From Clostridia bacterium (GTDB lineage: Bacteria > Bacillota > Clostridia > Oscillospirales > Acutalibacteraceae), in assembly GCA_017939855.1 (NCBI GenBank), contig JAGAZW010000232.1:1-8845 (forward strand): a stretch of 8,845 nucleotides of DNA. Reading direction: 5' to 3'. A model generated the notes under the pieces. That model was not told where the DNA came from. It ran no database searches and was given only the letters and a program-made list of their open reading frames with translations. Position numbers and translations under genes: made by a program. Shown here one piece after another: positions 6,122-8,845 of the stretch (its first letter is position 1; each line of letters starts with the position of its first letter).

Positions 6122-6958
6122 CTATGCTTGTTTCTTTCGGTAGCTTTCTGCTTCCCAGTTTCTGATAAAATCTACCATTTCCTTTGCCATAGGACGCTGT
6201 CCGCCAAAAGACGCTGTATACTTAGCAATTTTTTTAGCATCCTCCCAAAGAAGTTTTGCATTATCGTTGTCGGGAAGTTCCGGTCCTATACCGCAGTATA
6301 CGATATGGTCCGGAGTAAAAGGACGCTCAAGTGAAGGTTCTTTGTCAAGGGCTGCATCATAATTTTTATCAACTTCCAGTTGCAAAACATTCATCATATT
6401 CTTCAAAAGAACATCCAATTCATCGGGTGTATCAGCAGCAAAGAAAACGCCATGATTTTGCAGTAAAACAGTATTAACTTTATCATTAATTGCACCAGCA
6501 AGTTGCATTGCCAAAGTATATCCCGGACGACACTCCGGTACCCAAACGGCATCAGGAAATAATCTGTTTGCTGCTGACTTTCCCTGAAGTGAGCAGGTAA
6601 GCCCGTTTACCATAGAAGGATGCAAATGAAGTACATATTTTTGAGGGAAAAGAGCATGAAGCAACGTCTCAACGCTGGGACGTTTTTGCTCTTCACCAGG
6701 CATTTTTGCATCCATTATGTCCTTCAAAAATGCCGCTTCTCTTTCTTCATCAGCACTCGGATAGCTTTTCTTAGGAATAGCCAAAAGCTTATTTATATCT
6801 AATGCCACAAAATTTTCTTCCTTTATAGTAGAAAGGGCAGACCCCGAACCCTTTACAAAAAGAACACCGTTTTCCTTCATAGAAGTATTACCGCCACCGG
6901 CTGCAACAAGTGAGATATCAGAGCCGTAGTGTCTTGAAAATGCGACTAAATTTTTCAT
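6122..6958 (-). CDS. Class II aldolase/adducin family protein
   Basis: A 278-residue cytoplasmic zinc-dependent enzyme that probably cleaves, or epimerises at C4, a phosphorylated sugar. Visible motifs: phosphate-binding GGGNTS (21-26), a second glycine-rich KGSGSAL (36-42), RPSVETLLH with Glu97, Zn ligands His111 and His113 in HLHP, and the third ligand His169 in LQNHGV. The RPSVETLLHAL...HLH layout recalls the aldolase half of the fused rhamnulose-phosphate aldolase/dehydrogenase (YuxG-like) proteins, but there is no dehydrogenase half here. The C-terminal 60 residues are helical and unrecognised. The start at 6958 is chosen because GGAGG lies seven bases upstream and the promoter -10 (6998-7003) lies downstream of the alternative ATG at 7009. 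No sugar kinase, isomerase or transporter is adjacent, so the substrate is unknown. Confidence 0.88.
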   Translation of the reverse strand: MKNLVAFSRHYGSDISLVAAGGGNTSMKENGVLFVKGSGSALSTIKEENFVALDINKLLAIPKKSYPSADEEREAAFLKDIMDAKMPGEEQKRPSVETLLHALFPQKYVLHLHPSMVNGLTCSLQGKSAANRLFPDAVWVPECRPGYTLAMQLAGAINDKVNTVLLQNHGVFFAADTPDELDVLLKNMMNVLQLEVDKNYDAALDKEPSLERPFTPDHIVYCGIGPELPDNDNAKLLWEDAKKIAKYTASFGGQRPMAKEMVDFIRNWEAESYRKKQA

Positions 6959-6997
6959 ATTCCGTCCTCCGTTTAATTTACACATTTTTATGGGAAT

Positions 6998-7026
6998 ATT
7001 ATACTGCAATATTTTTCTTCTGTCAA
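6998..7026 (-). promoter_or_regulatory. Fully consensus sigma-A promoter of the aldolase gene
   Basis: On the minus strand, TTGACA (7021-7026) and TATAAT (6998-7003) are both perfect with an optimal 17-bp spacer. Transcription should begin near 6991, leaving a leader of about 32 nt. The spacer and -10 carry a short near-palindrome, ATATTGCAGTAT, which could be an operator: a promoter this strong is usually held in check. It begins 7 bp past the DUF4097 stop codon. Confidence 0.9.
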
Positions 7027-7032
7027 TAAATG

Positions 7033-7878
7033 TTATAGTACATCTATTTTAATATCACCCGTATCTGTTTTGATCTCACATCTGCCTCCGGTTATCGTTT
7101 TGGGTACATCAATACTGCCGGTATCGGTTTCAGTTATAAAAACTTTTTTTGAAAGCAAAGTTCCAATAACATCGCCTGTTTCTGTTTTTACATATATCTC
7201 GGCGGCATCACAACTGCTAAATTTCAAATCTCCTGTGCTTCTTTCAAGAGAAAACTTTTCTGTAGCGATCACATTTTTAAAAGAAATATCGCCTGTACTT
7301 CCTGTTGATACAACACTTTGGCAGTTGGTGTCGGTTACCTTCGTCTTGCCAGTGGAAACATCAATTTTTATATCTCTTTCGCATTTTACCTTAGCAACAG
7401 CAATATCGCCTGTTGAAACAGAAAGCTCAAGCTCACCTGCGGATATGTTTTCAATTCGAATATCACCCGTGCTTGACTTTACCGAAAGCGTACCATATTC
7501 CTTCTGCGGAATATACACTGTTATTTTCGGGGTACCAAAGTTTATGCCAATATATTCATACCATTTTTTCGTATTAACAACCTCAATTGCAAGTGTGCCG
7601 TCCTTTACCGTAACCGAATGCTTTGCGTTTTTCTGCTCATAACAAACGACTGAACCCTTTGAGCTTTCGGAAGGTACAAACAAAATATCAGCGGTATCAG
7701 CAATAATTGATATGTTATTAAAATCTTCACTTATTTCATAGGTGTTTGTTTCGTATTTAACTGTGCTAAGCTTAGTAAAATCCCATTTAAGCATTGTCAT
7801 CACACCTCCAAAAATTATACAACCAACCAATAGAAGAGAAGCTGCTATAATAAACCACACTTTTGTTCTCGTTCTCAT
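7033..7878 (-). CDS. DUF4097 family beta-repeat protein, membrane-anchored (third gene of the PadR operon)
   Basis: A 281-residue envelope protein. A short basic N-terminus is followed by a hydrophobic stretch (8-28) containing LVGC (17-20). That fits a lipobox, but hydrophobicity continues past the Cys, so an uncleaved membrane anchor is as likely. The C-terminal half is a regular repeat with a (S/T)TG(D) turn at Thr137, 156, 176, 195, 215, 234, 253 and 273, spacing 19-20 residues, as expected for a right-handed beta-solenoid. Known relatives (DUF4097, LiaG-like) are exposed outside the membrane and often lie with stress or cell-envelope regulators; their biochemical role is unknown. The start at 7878 follows AAGGAGG by about seven bases and overlaps the preceding stop by one base (TAATG), so translation is coupled. 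The third repeat has K in place of D in the turn. Confidence 0.88.
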   Translation of the reverse strand: MRTRTKVWFIIAASLLLVGCIIFGGVMTMLKWDFTKLSTVKYETNTYEISEDFNNISIIADTADILFVPSESSKGSVVCYEQKNAKHSVTVKDGTLAIEVVNTKKWYEYIGINFGTPKITVYIPQKEYGTLSVKSSTGDIRIENISAGELELSVSTGDIAVAKVKCERDIKIDVSTGKTKVTDTNCQSVVSTGSTGDISFKNVIATEKFSLERSTGDLKFSSCDAAEIYVKTETGDVIGTLLSKKVFITETDTGSIDVPKTITGGRCEIKTDTGDIKIDVL

Positions 7879-8477
7879 TACGCTTCCTCCTTCTTGATAA
7901 AGCAATTCTTAATCCATACCGCAATTTTCTTCGTGAGTATCAAAATGCCTTTTGTTACTGCCTTGCATCCATAGAACATAAAAATGGATATCCCTGCGCA
8001 GATGATACCTGCACCAACCATAGCAATTCCCGAAAGCACGTGACCTCGACAAGTAAATCCAATACCGGCTACAATGCCGCTGAAGGCACAGCCAATAAGC
8101 GAACTGAAAACAGCCCACAAGGAAACAATAACAGACCATATCACCACATAAAAAGAAATAATAACAGCAAAAGCAGCGATTAAAAGGGATAGCCATATCG
8201 GAGACCCCAATATCAAAAGGGCGATTTCCCACACTCTGAACGCTCTCTTAGGATTTATTTTTTCTTTTAAGAGTTTAGTAAAAGAAATATCGGATATAAT
8301 GTGCGATATAATCTCATCAACATTACCAATTGCACAAATGGCATCCTCTTCCAAAAAACCTTCTTCCATTCGGTCATCTATCATTTCACTGTAAAAAGTT
8401 AAGCGTTCTTCTATGTCGTCCTGCGGTAAACCGCAGAGTCCTTTACGCAGCTGTGTAAGAAACTCTTGTTTATTCAT
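7878..8477 (-). CDS. DUF1700 family membrane protein (HAAS domain), second gene of the PadR operon
   Basis: A 199-residue protein. The N-terminal 65 residues form the helical HAAS/DUF1700 domain (NKQEFLTQLRKGL...LPQDDIEERLTFYSEMIDDRMEEG, then EEDAICAIG). It is followed by about three hydrophobic segments (84-112, 113-140, 147-170) and a basic tail KKIAVWIKNCFIKKEEA. In this family the cytoplasmic helical domain is thought to couple to a PadR-type regulator encoded next to it. The start at 8477 follows AAGGAGG by nine bases and overlaps the PadR stop by eight bases; the in-frame ATG at 8486 directly abuts the ribosome binding site and is unlikely. The 3' end shares one base with the DUF4097 start. 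Confidence 0.9.
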   Translation of the reverse strand: MNKQEFLTQLRKGLCGLPQDDIEERLTFYSEMIDDRMEEGFLEEDAICAIGNVDEIISHIISDISFTKLLKEKINPKRAFRVWEIALLILGSPIWLSLLIAAFAVIISFYVVIWSVIVSLWAVFSSLIGCAFSGIVAGIGFTCRGHVLSGIAMVGAGIICAGISIFMFYGCKAVTKGILILTKKIAVWIKNCFIKKEEA

Positions 8478-8790
8478 TGCCGTCATCCTCCTTCGTTACG
8501 AATCGATGTATAGACATAATTTCCTTCCACTCATTCTTGAAATCTTCAATGCGCTTTAATCCTGCATCGGTAATATGGTAATATTTTCGAAGTCTACCTG
8601 CGTGCTCTGCGGTTCGGACTGTCAGCATATCGGCTAATTCCAAGCGCTTGAGGATGGTATATAAGGTCGATTCGGAAAGCTCAATATATGGCTTCATATC
8701 TTTGATAATCTTGTAGCCGTATGAAGCTTCGTCTTTAATAGCTGCTAATACACAAACATCCAAAAGACCTCGTTTCAACTGTATATCCAT
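8470..8790 (-). CDS. PadR-family transcriptional regulator, first gene of the operon
   Basis: A 106-residue winged helix-turn-helix protein of the short PadR class. DVCVLAAIKDEASYGYKI (11-28) is the conserved first helix pair with the YGY motif. STLYTILKRLELADML (41-56) is the recognition helix, and RLRKYYHITDAG (66-77) is the beta-wing. The last 25 residues form the dimerisation helix. PadR proteins repress their own operons, and those next to DUF1700/DUF4097 genes are presumed to control envelope functions. The start at 8790 is chosen for GGGAGG six bases upstream; the ATG seven codons earlier (8811) falls within the promoter region, between -10 and start of transcription, and lacks a ribosome binding site. 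Confidence 0.93.
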   Translation of the reverse strand: MDIQLKRGLLDVCVLAAIKDEASYGYKIIKDMKPYIELSESTLYTILKRLELADMLTVRTAEHAGRLRKYYHITDAGLKRIEDFKNEWKEIMSIHRFVTKEDDGNE

Positions 8791-8808
8791 ACTATACCTC
8801 CCTTTGCG

Positions 8809-8833
8809 CAATACATCATATCACGAAGTATTG
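8809..8833. promoter_or_regulatory. Candidate PadR operator (25-bp dyad)
   Basis: CAATAC (8809-8814) and GTATTG (8828-8833) form a perfect inverted repeat with a 13-base centre that contains the -10 box and part of the spacer. Position and size fit a repressor dimer site for autoregulation by the PadR protein encoded just downstream. The sequence is seen; its use is inferred. Confidence 0.5.
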
Positions 8834-8843
8834 TTTTTGTCAA
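8815..8843 (-). promoter_or_regulatory. Sigma-A promoter of the PadR operon
   Basis: On the minus strand, a perfect TTGACA (8838-8843) and TATGAT (8815-8820, 5 of 6) have a 17-bp spacer. Start of transcription is expected near 8808, a leader of about 18 nt. No other promoter is seen before 7033, so the three genes form one transcript. Confidence 0.88.
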
Positions 8844-8845
8844 TA

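Noticed and set aside
6959..7009. Seventeen-residue N-terminal extension of the aldolase
   Set aside because: The ATG at 7009 lies upstream of the -10 box of the gene's perfect promoter, and GGAGG marks the start at 6958.
7070..7460. CRISPR-like regular repeats (TATCGCCTGT-type words every 57-60 bases)
   Set aside because: Spacing and sequence follow the protein repeat of the DUF4097 gene; there are no exact repeats or spacers.
7070..7642. 190-codon plus-strand open frame
   Set aside because: It is the antisense of the DUF4097 repeats; its periodic SPV pattern mirrors the TGD turns, and it has no ribosome binding site.

Overview
The window is low-GC DNA with strong AGGAGG-type ribosome binding sites, canonical TTGACA/TATAAT promoters and U-tract hairpin terminators. 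The gene content (a SERCA-like P-type ATPase, a Na/Pi symporter with a PhoU tail, and a PadR-DUF1700-DUF4097 operon) points to a Gram-positive Firmicute, most likely a Clostridia-class anaerobe. A gut Oscillospirales-like organism is a guess from the style of the proteins and was not tested. No phage, transposase or CRISPR genes are visible.

Layout. From 1 to 2234 (+) lies a 5'-truncated calcium-type P-type ATPase. It ends in a hairpin (2243-2280) whose right arm also carries a perfect -35 box for a downstream promoter. From 2281 to 2690 is a tRNA-Pro(UGG) locus. The intact gene (2573-2648) has an excellent terminator, and exactly 200 bp upstream sits a decayed copy of its 5' half. That copy continues into a structured 150-bp segment containing a large imperfect palindrome and flanked by an 11-bp near-perfect direct repeat. 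This is the least explained part of the window. From 2864 to 3151 (+) is a small DUF3892 protein, followed by a bidirectional terminator.

From 3216 to 4856 (-) is a Na+/phosphate cotransporter-type protein. It is divergent from a LysR-family regulator (4989-5864, +), and the promoters share a 130-bp AT-rich region. A 257-bp gap (5865-6121) holds a possible 24-codon reading frame and a strong bidirectional terminator. From 6122 to 6958 (-) is a stand-alone class II aldolase with a fully consensus sigma-A promoter. From 7033 to 8790 (-) is a compact, translationally coupled operon: PadR repressor, DUF1700 membrane protein, DUF4097 beta-repeat surface protein. Its promoter is complete at the right edge, with a 25-bp dyad over the -10 box.

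How they work together. The two ion-handling proteins (Ca2+ export, Na+/Pi transport) are separate transcription units. The LysR protein is the natural candidate regulator of the divergent Na/Pi gene. The PadR operon looks autoregulated and probably serves an envelope or stress function. The aldolase is transcribed from its own promoter only 7 bp beyond the operon's last stop codon, so read-through from the operon is also possible.
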